DNA of 64,000 nucleotides from positions 186,001-250,000 of the forward strand of contig NZ_JADIKJ010000015.1 of NCBI RefSeq assembly GCF_044904675.1, written 5' to 3'. A program made the position numbers and the translations under genes. This stretch comes from Dyella_B jejuensis. Lineage in GTDB: Bacteria; Pseudomonadota; Gammaproteobacteria; Xanthomonadales; Rhodanobacteraceae. Under the pieces are notes generated by a model. That model was not told the origin of the DNA. It saw only the letters and a program-made list of their open reading frames with translations, and ran no database searches. Every line of letters begins with the position of its first letter. Within the stretch, counting starts at the first letter, position 1. This document shows positions 51,833 to 60,417 of the stretch, one piece after another.

Positions 51833-52633
51833 ATGAATTTCAAGACACACGACAGCACCGATCCCCTGATCATCGCCGGCAAGCACTACGGTTCGCGCCT
51901 GTTGACCGGCACCGGCAAGTACAAGGACCTGGATGAAACGCGGCGCGCCACGCAGGCCGCCGGGGCGCAGATCGTCACCGCGGCGATCCGCCGCGTGAAC
52001 CTGGGCCAGGACCCCAAGGCGCCAAACCTGCTCGATGCGCTGCCGCCGGACCAGTTCACCCTGCTGCCCAATACCGCCGGTTGCTACAACGCCGTGGACG
52101 CCGTGCGCACCTGCAAGCTGGCGCGCGAACTGCTGGATGGCCACCAGCTGGTCAAGCTGGAAGTGCTCGGCGACGAACGCACGCTGTTTCCCGACGTGGT
52201 GGAAACGCTCAAGGCGGCCGAGCAGTTGGTGGCCGATGGCTTCGACGTGATGGTGTACACCAGCGACGATCCCATCCTGGCCAGGAAACTCGAACAGATC
52301 GGCTGCGTCGCGGTCATGCCGCTGGCCGCGCCGATCGGCTCGGGCCTCGGTATCCAGAATCGCTACAACCTGCTGGAAATCATCGAGAACGCGAGCGTGC
52401 CGATCATCGTCGATGCCGGCGTGGGCACCGCATCGGATGCGGCGATCGCGATGGAGCTGGGCTGCGATGGCGTGCTGATGAATACGGCGATCGCCGGCGC
52501 CAAAGACCCTGTCTTGATGGCGCATGCGATGAAGCTGGCGATCGAGGCCGGCCGTGCCGCTTTTCGCGCCGGGCGCATCCCGCGCAAGCGCTTCGCCTCG
52601 GCCTCCAGCCCGATCGACGGCACCATCGGCTGA
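51833..52633 (+). CDS. thiG: ThiG, thiazole synthase
   Basis: A TIM-barrel enzyme of 266 residues that builds the thiazole phosphate of thiamine from DXP, ThiS-thiocarboxylate and dehydroglycine. Motifs include SRLLTGTGKYKDL, a Lys-containing VKLEVLGDERTLFPD, MPLAAPIGSGLGIQN, and VDAGVGTASDAAIAMELGCDGVLMNTAIAGA, which contains the Schiff-base and phosphate-binding regions. It lies between thiS and trmB, all on the plus strand; trmB begins 6 bp after it. Confidence 0.96.
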   Translation: MNFKTHDSTDPLIIAGKHYGSRLLTGTGKYKDLDETRRATQAAGAQIVTAAIRRVNLGQDPKAPNLLDALPPDQFTLLPNTAGCYNAVDAVRTCKLARELLDGHQLVKLEVLGDERTLFPDVVETLKAAEQLVADGFDVMVYTSDDPILARKLEQIGCVAVMPLAAPIGSGLGIQNRYNLLEIIENASVPIIVDAGVGTASDAAIAMELGCDGVLMNTAIAGAKDPVLMAHAMKLAIEAGRAAFRAGRIPRKRFASASSPIDGTIG

Positions 52634-52638
52634 CTGGC

Positions 52639-53334
52639 ATGACCGGCACCGACGCACCCCAATACATGCGCCGCATCCGCAGCTTCGTGCTGCGGGAAGG
52701 TCGCATGACCCCGGCCCAGCAGCGCGCCTTCGATACGCATTGGGCGCGCTACGGTATCGATTACACCGGTACCGCTCAGGATTTCGACGCACGTTTCGGC
52801 CGCCATGCGCCACGTGTGCTGGAAATCGGCTTCGGCAACGGCGAAGCGCTGGCGTGGGCCAGCGAGCACGACCTGGCCCGCGACTATCTGGGCGTGGAAG
52901 TGCATGGTCCCGGCGTGGGCCGGCTGATGAACGCATTGGCCGCGCGCGATGCCAGCAATGTGCGCCTGTACAAGCACGACGCGGTCGAGGTGCTGGAGCA
53001 GGAGATTCCCCCGGCCACGCTGGCCGAGGCGCGCATCTGGTTCCCCGATCCCTGGCACAAGAAGCGCCACAACAAGCGGCGCATCATCCAGTCCGGCTTC
53101 GTCGCCCTGCTTGCCACGCGCATGATCCCGGACGGCTTGCTGCACCTGGCTACCGACTGGGCGCCTTACGCGCAGCACATGCTCGAAATAATGGAAGCGG
53201 CGCCGGATTGGCGCAATGCCGTCGGCCCGGGCCAGTACGCCGAGAAGCCAGACTGGCGCATCGAAACGCACTTCGAGCGGCGCGGGCTGAAACTCGGGCA
53301 TGGGGTGTGGGATTTGCTCTACAAAAAGGTCTAG
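52639..53334 (+). CDS. trmB: TrmB, tRNA (guanine-N7)-methyltransferase
   Basis: This 231-residue SAM-dependent enzyme makes m7G46 in tRNAs. The SAM motif is RVLEIGFGNGEAL, followed by DYLGVEVHGPGVGRLM and the signature IWFPDPWHKKRHNKRRI. The C-terminus is typical (YAEKPDWRIETHFERRG). The ATG at 52639 is 6 bases after the thiG stop and is chosen over upstream in-frame starts, which would lie inside thiG. The order thiS-thiG-trmB is common in related bacteria. Confidence 0.95.
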   Translation: MTGTDAPQYMRRIRSFVLREGRMTPAQQRAFDTHWARYGIDYTGTAQDFDARFGRHAPRVLEIGFGNGEALAWASEHDLARDYLGVEVHGPGVGRLMNALAARDASNVRLYKHDAVEVLEQEIPPATLAEARIWFPDPWHKKRHNKRRIIQSGFVALLATRMIPDGLLHLATDWAPYAQHMLEIMEAAPDWRNAVGPGQYAEKPDWRIETHFERRGLKLGHGVWDLLYKKV

Positions 53335-53512
53335 TTCCACGCACTTCGACCTTCGCCACCACCCATGGTGGTGAAGAGAGAGGGCAACGGTTCACCAGTC
53401 CAAAGCGGCGCGCGCTTATACTTTCCCGTCAAACAGGGATGAGTCACCGCGTGAAGCAACTGCTGCCCCATCGCATCCAGCCTTGCCCAGCGCCCGCCAG
53501 GGACGATCCACA

Positions 53513-55354
53513 GTGGCGTTGACCCTCACTCCCGAGATGATCCTGGTGCTGGGGCTGGTGTGTTTCACCATGCTCATGCTGGTGCTGGAATGGATCCGTG
53601 CCGACATGGTGGCACTGCTGGTCGTGGTGGTGATCGGCCTGACCGGCCTGATTCCCTCCGATCGCGTATTCAATGGTTTCGCCGGCAACGCGGTGATTGC
53701 GATCATCGCGATCATGATCATGGGCGCGGGACTCGATCGCGCCGGCGTGCTCGGCCTGACCGCGCAATTCGTGATGCGCATGGCGCGCGGCAAGGAGTCG
53801 CGCCTGGGACTGGTGATCAACTCGGTCACCAGCCTGTTCAGCGCGGTGATTCCCAGCCAGGCCCTGGCCGCGCTGATGATCCCGGTTACCAGCCGCCTGT
53901 CCGCGCGCACTGGCGTGCCGATCTCGCGGCTGCTGCTGCCGATGGCGTTTTGCATCCTCACCGCCACCAACACCACGCTGATCGCGAATTCTCCGCTGAT
54001 CGTGCTCAACGACCTGATCGCCAGCGCCAACGCCAACCTGCCGCCCGGCGCGCAGACGGTGCCCAAGTTCGGACTGTTCAGCGTAACGCCGGTAGGCCTC
54101 GCACTGGCGGTGGCCGGCGTGTTGTTCTTTTACTTCTTCACGCACAAGCTGCTGCCCGAACGCGAGGACGAACGCCAGAACGTGACGCCCGGCCGTACCG
54201 AGAGCTACTTCGCCGAGACCTACGGCATCGTCGGCGAGACTGCCGAGCTTACCGTGACCGCCGAGAGCCCGTTGGTCGGCATGAGCATCGGTGAAGTGGA
54301 GCAATTGCACGGCGCGCCACTGATCCTGGCGATCAAGAGCGGCAATGACGCACGCATGGCGCCGCCGGCCGATCAAGTGATCTGGGTCGGTTCGGTACTT
54401 GGCGTGCTGGGACCGCGCGACGAACTCAACCGCTTTGCCAATAACCAGTTGTGCCGGCTGTCGCCGCGCATGCGCCAGCTGGGCGAACTGTTCAATCCCA
54501 CGCGCGCGGGCATTTCCGAAGCGGTCATCCCACCTAGCTCGCGCTTCCTCAAGCAATCGGTCGGCGACCTGCGGCTGCGCAAGCGCCACGGTATTTCGGT
54601 GCTGGCGATCACCCGCGGCGATCACGTCTATCGTGACGACCTGCGCTCGGTCAGCCTGCGTACCGGCGATACGCTGGTGCTGCATTCCAGCTGGAAAGCG
54701 CTGCAGGAGGTTTCCGAAGACAAGGACCTGGTAGTCGTCACCGACATCCCGCGCGAAGAGCAACGCCCCAACAAGATCTGGCAGGCGGTGGGCTTTTTCC
54801 TGATGGCGAAAGGCTTGGCATTGTTCACCAACCTGGATCTTTCCGTGGCCATGATGACCGGCGCCATCGGCATGCTGCTCAGCGGCGTGCTCAACATGGA
54901 CGAGGCGTACAAGGCGGTCAACTGGAAAACGATTTTCGTCACCGCCTGCCTGATTCCGCTGGGCTGGTCGATGGATTCCACCGGTACCGCCGCATGGGTG
55001 GCGCAGGAAGTGCTGCTGCACCTGGGCCACGCCTCGCCATGGGTACTGCAAGCCTCGCTGGCGATCCTCACGCTGCTGTTTTCCCAGGTGATGTCGAACG
55101 TAGGCGCCACGGTGATGATGGTGCCGGTAGCGATCAGCGTGGCGGTCGCGACGGGTGGCAATCCATCCGCGTATGCGCTGATCGTGGCGGTGTCCTCATC
55201 CAATACGTTCCTGTTGAGCTCCGGCCATCCGGCACTGATGATGGTCACGGGTCCGGGCGACTACCGCAGCAAGGATTTCCTGCGTGCCGGCCTGCCGTTG
55301 ACGTTGATCGTGCTGGTGATCACCCTGGTGGTCATCAACCTCATGTTCCGCTGA
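53513..55354 (+). CDS. SLC13/DASS-type permease with two TrkA-C domains
   Basis: An inner-membrane anion transporter of 613 residues. About five helices come before the cytoplasmic part and five or more after it. Between them, at residues about 215-400, are two TrkA-C (RCK_C) modules: ETAELTVTAESPLVGMSIGEVEQLHGAPLILAI and AVIPPSSRFLKQSVGDLRLRKRHGISVLAI. The start is put at GTG 53513, a few bases after AGGGA. Helical motifs such as ATNTTLIANSPLIVLNDLI and VSSSNTFLLSSGHPALMMV match the SLC13/CitMHS-like clan. The substrate may be sulfate or a di/tricarboxylate; it cannot be fixed from sequence. Confidence 0.87.
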   Translation: MALTLTPEMILVLGLVCFTMLMLVLEWIRADMVALLVVVVIGLTGLIPSDRVFNGFAGNAVIAIIAIMIMGAGLDRAGVLGLTAQFVMRMARGKESRLGLVINSVTSLFSAVIPSQALAALMIPVTSRLSARTGVPISRLLLPMAFCILTATNTTLIANSPLIVLNDLIASANANLPPGAQTVPKFGLFSVTPVGLALAVAGVLFFYFFTHKLLPEREDERQNVTPGRTESYFAETYGIVGETAELTVTAESPLVGMSIGEVEQLHGAPLILAIKSGNDARMAPPADQVIWVGSVLGVLGPRDELNRFANNQLCRLSPRMRQLGELFNPTRAGISEAVIPPSSRFLKQSVGDLRLRKRHGISVLAITRGDHVYRDDLRSVSLRTGDTLVLHSSWKALQEVSEDKDLVVVTDIPREEQRPNKIWQAVGFFLMAKGLALFTNLDLSVAMMTGAIGMLLSGVLNMDEAYKAVNWKTIFVTACLIPLGWSMDSTGTAAWVAQEVLLHLGHASPWVLQASLAILTLLFSQVMSNVGATVMMVPVAISVAVATGGNPSAYALIVAVSSSNTFLLSSGHPALMMVTGPGDYRSKDFLRAGLPLTLIVLVITLVVINLMFR

Positions 55355-55471
55355 TTCCTTCCATGCCGGGAGCGCGGGCTTGCCGCCATGGCGAAAATCT
55401 CCTCCGGCTCGCCGGGTTTCGGGTGGATTTAGGGCAACTGCGTTCCCTCACCCTCTTCAACGAAAAGCGTT

Positions 55472-55813
55472 TCAGGCGTCCAGAATCACCTCGCCCTGCT
55501 CCACTCGCACCGGCACCGTGCGCAGGCTTTCACCCCGGCACGGACCGCCGGTGCATTCGCCGCTATCGACACTGAAACTCGCGCCGTGTGCCGCGCATAC
55601 CAGCATGCCCCTGGAAACCAGGAACTTGCCCGGTGCCCAATCGAGGCGACGCCCTGCGTGGGGACAGATGTTGAGCCACGCATTTACACGTTCGCCCTGC
55701 CGCAACAGGATGACGCTCTCCTCTCCCTCCGGCAGCATGACGTCCAGCGCCATCGCTTCACCGTCGGGCATATCCTGCAGCCGGCAAAGGCGGCGGGGCG
55801 TTGCTGTATCCAT
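55472..55813 (-). CDS. Rieske [2Fe-2S] ferredoxin
   Basis: A small electron-transfer protein of 113 residues. The Rieske ligands are in WLNICPHAGRRLD (CxH) and VCAAHGASF (CxxH), which lie about 21 residues apart. There are no other domains. The start is put at the ATG at 55813; earlier in-frame codons lie within the promoter region of the divergent gene and give a non-conserved leader. It may serve an oxygenase, but no such gene is nearby. Confidence 0.9.
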   Translation of the reverse strand: MDTATPRRLCRLQDMPDGEAMALDVMLPEGEESVILLRQGERVNAWLNICPHAGRRLDWAPGKFLVSRGMLVCAAHGASFSVDSGECTGGPCRGESLRTVPVRVEQGEVILDA

Positions 55814-55889
55814 GGGCACTTGCCTTGGAGGCCACCAGGCCTCATCGTTACGCGCGTAAGTCCTTGATTTTACCATACGGATTTTTAAC

Positions 55890-56159
55890 ATGCGCGTTGT
55901 CCTGCCACTGCTGCACCGCCGTCGTCATCCGCTGGCCCAGGCTTTGTCCGTGGTGCTCAGCTTGTTGGTCATCGGCGTCCTGATGGTATTCGGGCTGGTG
56001 GTGGCGGGCGTGCTGATGACCGGTGGCGCGCTGTGGCTGGTGTGGCGCCAGTGGAAGCGCGGCCGCGTTGCGGCTCCCATGCAAGCGGCCCGGCAGCCCG
56101 ATGTGCTCGAAGGCGAATACGTGGTCATTCGCCACTCGCGTCCCATGGCGCATCATTGA
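55890..56159 (+). CDS. Small membrane protein of unknown function
   Basis: The 89-residue protein has one long or two short hydrophobic segments (residues about 17-50, LSVVLSLLVIGVLMVFGLVVAGVLMTGGALWLVW) and a basic tail that ends with EGEYVVIRHSRPMAHH. The tail pattern EGEYxVI is familiar from small xanthomonad membrane proteins, but no function is known. It is divergent from the Rieske gene and 69 bp upstream of the AraC-MGMT gene. Confidence 0.65.
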   Translation: MRVVLPLLHRRRHPLAQALSVVLSLLVIGVLMVFGLVVAGVLMTGGALWLVWRQWKRGRVAAPMQAARQPDVLEGEYVVIRHSRPMAHH

Positions 56160-56228
56160 TCGCAAGATCCGGATAGTGCCCTTCGGACGTCCGCCTTACG
56201 CTGACGGCACTCCGCTCAGGACGCCGCC

Positions 56229-57104
56229 ATGCGCCGCTCGCCCGCTACGCTTGAAATCCCATTGGAACATGTCCGCGCGCTGATCGAGGGCGCCACCGAA
56301 GCGCCATCGCTGGCCGCGTTGGCGCACGCCGCGCAATTGAGTCCAAGCCACCTGCAGCGCGCCTTTCGCCGGCGCTATGGCATGAGCCCCGCCGAATACC
56401 ATCGCGCGCGCCGGTTCGGCCAGTTCAAGACGGCATTGCGCACGGGCGCCGCCGTAGCCGATGCCGTGTACGACGCCGGCTTCGGTTCCGGCAGTCGCGT
56501 CTACGAGCACACCAATCGCCTGCTCGGCATGACCCCGGCCAGTTATCGCGCCGGCGGCGCCGGTGCGGATATCCGCTACACCACCACCCGCACTCCCCTT
56601 GGGCAATTGCTGGTGGCCGCCACGGGCAAAGGCATCTGCGCGGTCACGCTGGGCGCGAACGACCATGAACTCGAGCAGCGGCTGGCGGAAGAATTCCCAA
56701 AGGCGACGCGCGAGCGCGTCGACCATGGGCGCGAGGAATGGCTCGATGCCGTGATCGCACGCATCGCCAGCGAACTGGGCTGGAGCGACCGGGCAGCGCC
56801 GGACATGCCGCCGCTCGACGTCGCAGCCACCGCCTTTCAATGGCGCGTGTGGGAAGCGCTGACCCGCATTCCTTCGGGCACCACCAAGAGTTACGGCGAG
56901 CTCGCCGCGGAACTTGGCAAGCCCGGCGCGGCGCGCGCGATCGGCCGCGCCTGCGGAAGCAACCGGCTCGCCCTGCTGGTGCCATGCCATCGCATCGTGC
57001 GCGAAGACGGCACGCCTGGCGGCTGGCGCTGGGGGGTGGAACGCAAGCGCGCCTTGTTGGCGCAGGAAGAGCAGCGCAAGGCTTTCAGCCAGGCAAACAC
57101 GTAA
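56229..57104 (+). CDS. AraC-domain/O6-methylguanine-DNA methyltransferase fusion (Ada-like)
   Basis: A DNA repair protein and probable regulator of 291 residues. The N-terminal AraC-type helix-turn-helix (residues about 15-105, LSPSHLQRAFRRRYGMSPAEYHRARR) is followed by the methyltransferase domain (about 115-285) with the active-site LVPCHRIVREDG; the acceptor Cys is at position 253. The N-terminal Zn-finger domain of full Ada, with its methyl-phosphotriester Cys, is absent. AGGA lies 8 bases before the ATG. It removes methyl groups from O6-methylguanine; whether it still controls an alkylation response is not known. Confidence 0.9.
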   Translation: MRRSPATLEIPLEHVRALIEGATEAPSLAALAHAAQLSPSHLQRAFRRRYGMSPAEYHRARRFGQFKTALRTGAAVADAVYDAGFGSGSRVYEHTNRLLGMTPASYRAGGAGADIRYTTTRTPLGQLLVAATGKGICAVTLGANDHELEQRLAEEFPKATRERVDHGREEWLDAVIARIASELGWSDRAAPDMPPLDVAATAFQWRVWEALTRIPSGTTKSYGELAAELGKPGAARAIGRACGSNRLALLVPCHRIVREDGTPGGWRWGVERKRALLAQEEQRKAFSQANT

Positions 57105-57278
57105 TGTTTTGCCCTGGCCATAACGCCGCATGCTTGTAAGAGGATTGAACGTGGACATGCAAACCTGAGAGATTCGCGGCGCTTTTTGATTCGTCTTCAA
57201 CCCTGCCTTGCAATGTCTGCGCTACTGCCACGCATTCCTTGCGGCTATCGTTACGATCCATTCCCCGCCGACAAGCCG

Positions 57279-58193
57279 ATGACGGATTCCGCCGCCAACC
57301 CAATCATCGTCGCGCGCGACCAGCATGCCTCCGGCAGCTGGGTGCCTTTGTCGATGTTCGCGCTGTACATCATCTGGGGTTCCACGTATCTCGCCATACG
57401 TGTCGCGCTGCGCAGTTATCCGCCATTCCTGCTGGCAGGCATGCGCTTCGCCATCGCCGGATCGCTGCTGCTCGGCTACTTGCGCCTGCGCGGCGCGGCG
57501 ATGCCGAGTACGCGCCAATGGTGCCATGCCGCCGTGACTGGCGTGTTGCTGCTGGGATTGGGTAACGGCCTGGTGTGCTATGCCGAGGAAAGCGTGAGCT
57601 CGGGCCTTTCCGCCGTGATGGTGGCGAGCATGCCGTTATTCGCCGCGATATTTGCCGGGTGGTACGGCGACTGGCCGACGCGCCGCGAAACCGTTGGCCT
57701 GCTGATCGGTTTTGCCGGCGTGATCGTGCTGAATGTCGGCGGCGGTCTGTCCGCCTCGCGCCTGGGCGCGCTCGCCTTGCTGGTGGCGGCCGTCGCCTGG
57801 GCTTTCGGTTCGGTCTGGAGCCGCCGCCAGGATATGCCCGCAGGCATGATGAACACGGCGGCGCAAATGGTGTGCGGCAGCATCGCGCTATTTATCGCGG
57901 GCTATCTGGGCGGCGAAACGCTGCCTTCGCATCCGGCGCTGCACGCTACGCTTGCGGCCGTTTACCTGGTGGTATTCGGATCGCTGATTGCTTTCAGCGC
58001 GTACCTGTATGTACTCAAGCGCGTCCGCCCGGCGCTGGCGACCAGCTATGCCTACGTCAATCCGCCCGTGGCGGTGCTGTTCGGCGTATGGCTCCTGGGT
58101 GAAAAAGTGGGGCCGTATGATCTTGCAGGCATGGCGGTCATCCTGCTGGGCGTAGGCACCATCACGCTGGTGCGGCAGCGCAAGGTGCACTGA
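57279..58193 (+). CDS. EamA/DMT-family exporter (YedA-like)
   Basis: The protein has 304 residues in ten predicted membrane helices made of two EamA repeats. The first has FALYIIWGSTYLAIRVALRSYPPFLLAGMRF and the second AQMVCGSIALFIAGYLGGE...AYVNPPVAVLFGVWLLGEKV. These match the drug/metabolite superfamily, YedA branch. The start is put at ATG 57279 (MTDSAANP), although an in-frame ATG lies upstream at 57213. It probably exports an amino acid or a related metabolite. It stands alone on the plus strand. Confidence 0.85.
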   Translation: MTDSAANPIIVARDQHASGSWVPLSMFALYIIWGSTYLAIRVALRSYPPFLLAGMRFAIAGSLLLGYLRLRGAAMPSTRQWCHAAVTGVLLLGLGNGLVCYAEESVSSGLSAVMVASMPLFAAIFAGWYGDWPTRRETVGLLIGFAGVIVLNVGGGLSASRLGALALLVAAVAWAFGSVWSRRQDMPAGMMNTAAQMVCGSIALFIAGYLGGETLPSHPALHATLAAVYLVVFGSLIAFSAYLYVLKRVRPALATSYAYVNPPVAVLFGVWLLGEKVGPYDLAGMAVILLGVGTITLVRQRKVH

Positions 58194-58344
58194 TCATCAC
58201 GAGCGCCCAAGATGCGCGGCCCATTGCGATCGGCACCACGGCTGATACAGCCAACAAATTACTGCGATGCCCATGGCTCCTGGCGTACTGGACGGTGCAA
58301 GGTCCAGCCGAGGCAGGTGCATGGTCCACTTCTGACGGGATTGG

Positions 58345-58563
58345 TCAGGTCTTAACGGGCTGCATGCTGCGGTCGAACAACCGCCACTGCCCGTCCGCGC
58401 CTTCAATGCTTATCGCGGCGCTCACGTCTGGCACGCGCGCGGCCTCGGTCATGGCATATCGCAACGCCTCGCCTCGGCTGCGAAACGGTTTGGCGTCTTC
58501 ACCGTTGAGCACCAGCCAAGTCTCTGACTCTGCGGGGCTATAGGGAATATCGAAAATAAACAT
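58345..58563 (-). CDS. Small conserved hypothetical protein (DUF2188-like)
   Basis: A 72-residue protein starting MFIFDIPYSPAESETWLVLNG. The pattern of a tryptophan strand, SRGEALRYAMTEAAR helix and a closing strand with DGQWRLFD resembles DUF2188-type small proteins, which are unknown in function. The ATG at 58563 has no good ribosome site; a TTG at 58602 would add 13 residues. It is convergent with the EamA gene, with 151 bp between. Confidence 0.5.
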   Translation of the reverse strand: MFIFDIPYSPAESETWLVLNGEDAKPFRSRGEALRYAMTEAARVPDVSAAISIEGADGQWRLFDRSMQPVKT

Positions 58564-58823
58564 GCGCAGTACGTTGGAAGGAGTCCGAATGAGAGAAAGC
58601 AAATTCCATGCCTTTTCCGTTCAAGCGGGATACCGTCATGCGGCGCCCATATGCGAACGGCACTGGCGGGATACCGCGATGCGTTCGGTCCCTGCACCGC
58701 CGATGCGATCGTGCGCATGCCTTCATCTTCGACAAGGCTCTGCCTTGCAATATCAAGCAGCGGCAAGCAAAGGCGTGCGACATGCAAGACATCATGGACA
58801 CGGGATGTAACCGTTCATGACAC

Positions 58824-60104
58824 TCAATGCCCCCATGTGACAAACATGGCGACGGCAGCCGCTGCCATGACTACCGTCGCGAGCCAGCCAAAGGTTTTCA
58901 TCCAGCCGCCGAGCATGCACGCCGGCCCCATGATGTGTTCATTGGTACCCATCAACATGATCATGGCCATGACCGGAGCGGCGATGACACCATTGATCAC
59001 CGCGCTCCAAAAAAGCGCCTTCATCGGATCAACCGGCAGCAGGTTGATCAATACCGCGGCGATCGTCGCGAGGATCAGCACGCCGTAAAAGAATTTCGCA
59101 TAACGCGGTTCATGGCCGAGGCCGTAAGTCTTCCCGAGCGCACCACACACCGCATACGCGGTGGATCCGGCCAGGACAGGCAGGGCAAGCAATCCCGTAC
59201 CGATGATGCCGAACGCGAAAAGCGCGAAAGCAAAGGGACCGGCGAGCGGACGCAATGCTTCGGCGGCCTGCGCCGAGGAGGCGATATGCGTCTTGCCGTG
59301 CGCATGCAGCACCGCGGCCGTCGTTATGATGATGAAGGCGGCCACGATATTGGAAAAGATCATGCCGACCGTGGTGTCGACACCTATTCGTTCGATCGCC
59401 TGCGTCCGCTGGTGCGGCGCGCGCTTCAGCGCCTTGCGTGCTTCGATGGAACGAATTTCTTCCACTTCCTGCGCGGCCTGCCAGAAAAACAAATAGGGAC
59501 TGATCGTGGTGCCCAGGATGGCGACGATAGCCACCGTATAGGCCGCATTCCAATGGATCGCGGGCAACACGACGCTCCTGAACACCTGGAGCCATGGAAC
59601 CTGCACCACGAACACGGTGATGACGTAGGCGAACAGGCTTAACGTCATGATTTTCAGGAACGGCGCATAACGCGAAAAAGGCACCACCATTTGCAACACC
59701 AGCGAGCCCAGTCCAAAAAGGGCGGCATACACCGGCGCAGGCCCTCCCACGACCAACCGCAACGCATCGCCCATTGCCGCGATGTCTGCGCCCAAATTGA
59801 TGATGTTGGCGATGGCGACCATGCCGATCAAGGGAAGCACAATGGCGTGCGGATAATGCTCCCGCATGACGCTTCCCAGGCCTCTACCCGTCACGCGCGC
59901 AATGAAAGCGCTGATGCCCTGGATCGCCACCATCAACGGCAGGGCCAATGCCAGGCTCCACACCGTGGCATAGCCAAATTGCGCGCCGACCTGGGAATAC
60001 GTGGCGATGCCGCTGGGATCGTCGTCGGCCGCGCCAGTTACCAGGCCCGCACTCAATTGCTGACGCAGGCGTTTCAGGAGGCCGGTGGCATGGCGGGATG
60101 TCAT
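58824..60104 (-). CDS. Nramp-related divalent metal transporter, atypical
   Basis: An inner-membrane transporter of 426 residues with about eleven helices. Its first helix reads GAADDDPSGIATYSQVGAQFGY, where Nramp proteins have the metal-binding DPGN. The sixth-helix region reads GTTISPYLFFWQAAQEVEE, in place of the canonical MPH-containing stretch, so the soft Met ligand for Mn/Fe is missing. Length and topology fit the Nramp superfamily. It is more likely a relative that carries Mg or other ions, or a regulator, than a standard Mn importer. The gene stands alone, and no MntR site is recognised. Confidence 0.83.
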   Translation of the reverse strand: MTSRHATGLLKRLRQQLSAGLVTGAADDDPSGIATYSQVGAQFGYATVWSLALALPLMVAIQGISAFIARVTGRGLGSVMREHYPHAIVLPLIGMVAIANIINLGADIAAMGDALRLVVGGPAPVYAALFGLGSLVLQMVVPFSRYAPFLKIMTLSLFAYVITVFVVQVPWLQVFRSVVLPAIHWNAAYTVAIVAILGTTISPYLFFWQAAQEVEEIRSIEARKALKRAPHQRTQAIERIGVDTTVGMIFSNIVAAFIIITTAAVLHAHGKTHIASSAQAAEALRPLAGPFAFALFAFGIIGTGLLALPVLAGSTAYAVCGALGKTYGLGHEPRYAKFFYGVLILATIAAVLINLLPVDPMKALFWSAVINGVIAAPVMAMIMLMGTNEHIMGPACMLGGWMKTFGWLATVVMAAAAVAMFVTWGH

Positions 60105-60417
60105 AGAGGATGCAGGCTTTCCTGGAAAGTTGAAGCGGCAGTCACGCTATCGATGAACTGTCGCACTGGCCTGTTCATCGCATGGCCCGGGTGAACGCGC
60201 TGTATGGAGTCGATTGCTCAAGCGATGCAGCGATGCACGGCGAAGGCATGCTCGACAGCCGGCTTGGACATGTAGCGCTGCCGCGTGGGAAATGCCATGG
60301 CGGTGCGCGCTTCTATTTCCCACGGGCAGCAGCCCACAGGTCACGCCGGCCTGGGCCGCCGGCCAAGGATCGCGTGTCGTCGTTCTGCGCAAAGCCAGGC
60401 TGCTTTGCGTTCATCCA
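60105..60417. other. Gap between the Nramp-like and hybrid-kinase genes
   Basis: These 313 bp hold the presumed promoter of the Nramp-like gene and the end of the kinase operon. No gene, strong hairpin or repeat was recognised here. Confidence 0.5.
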
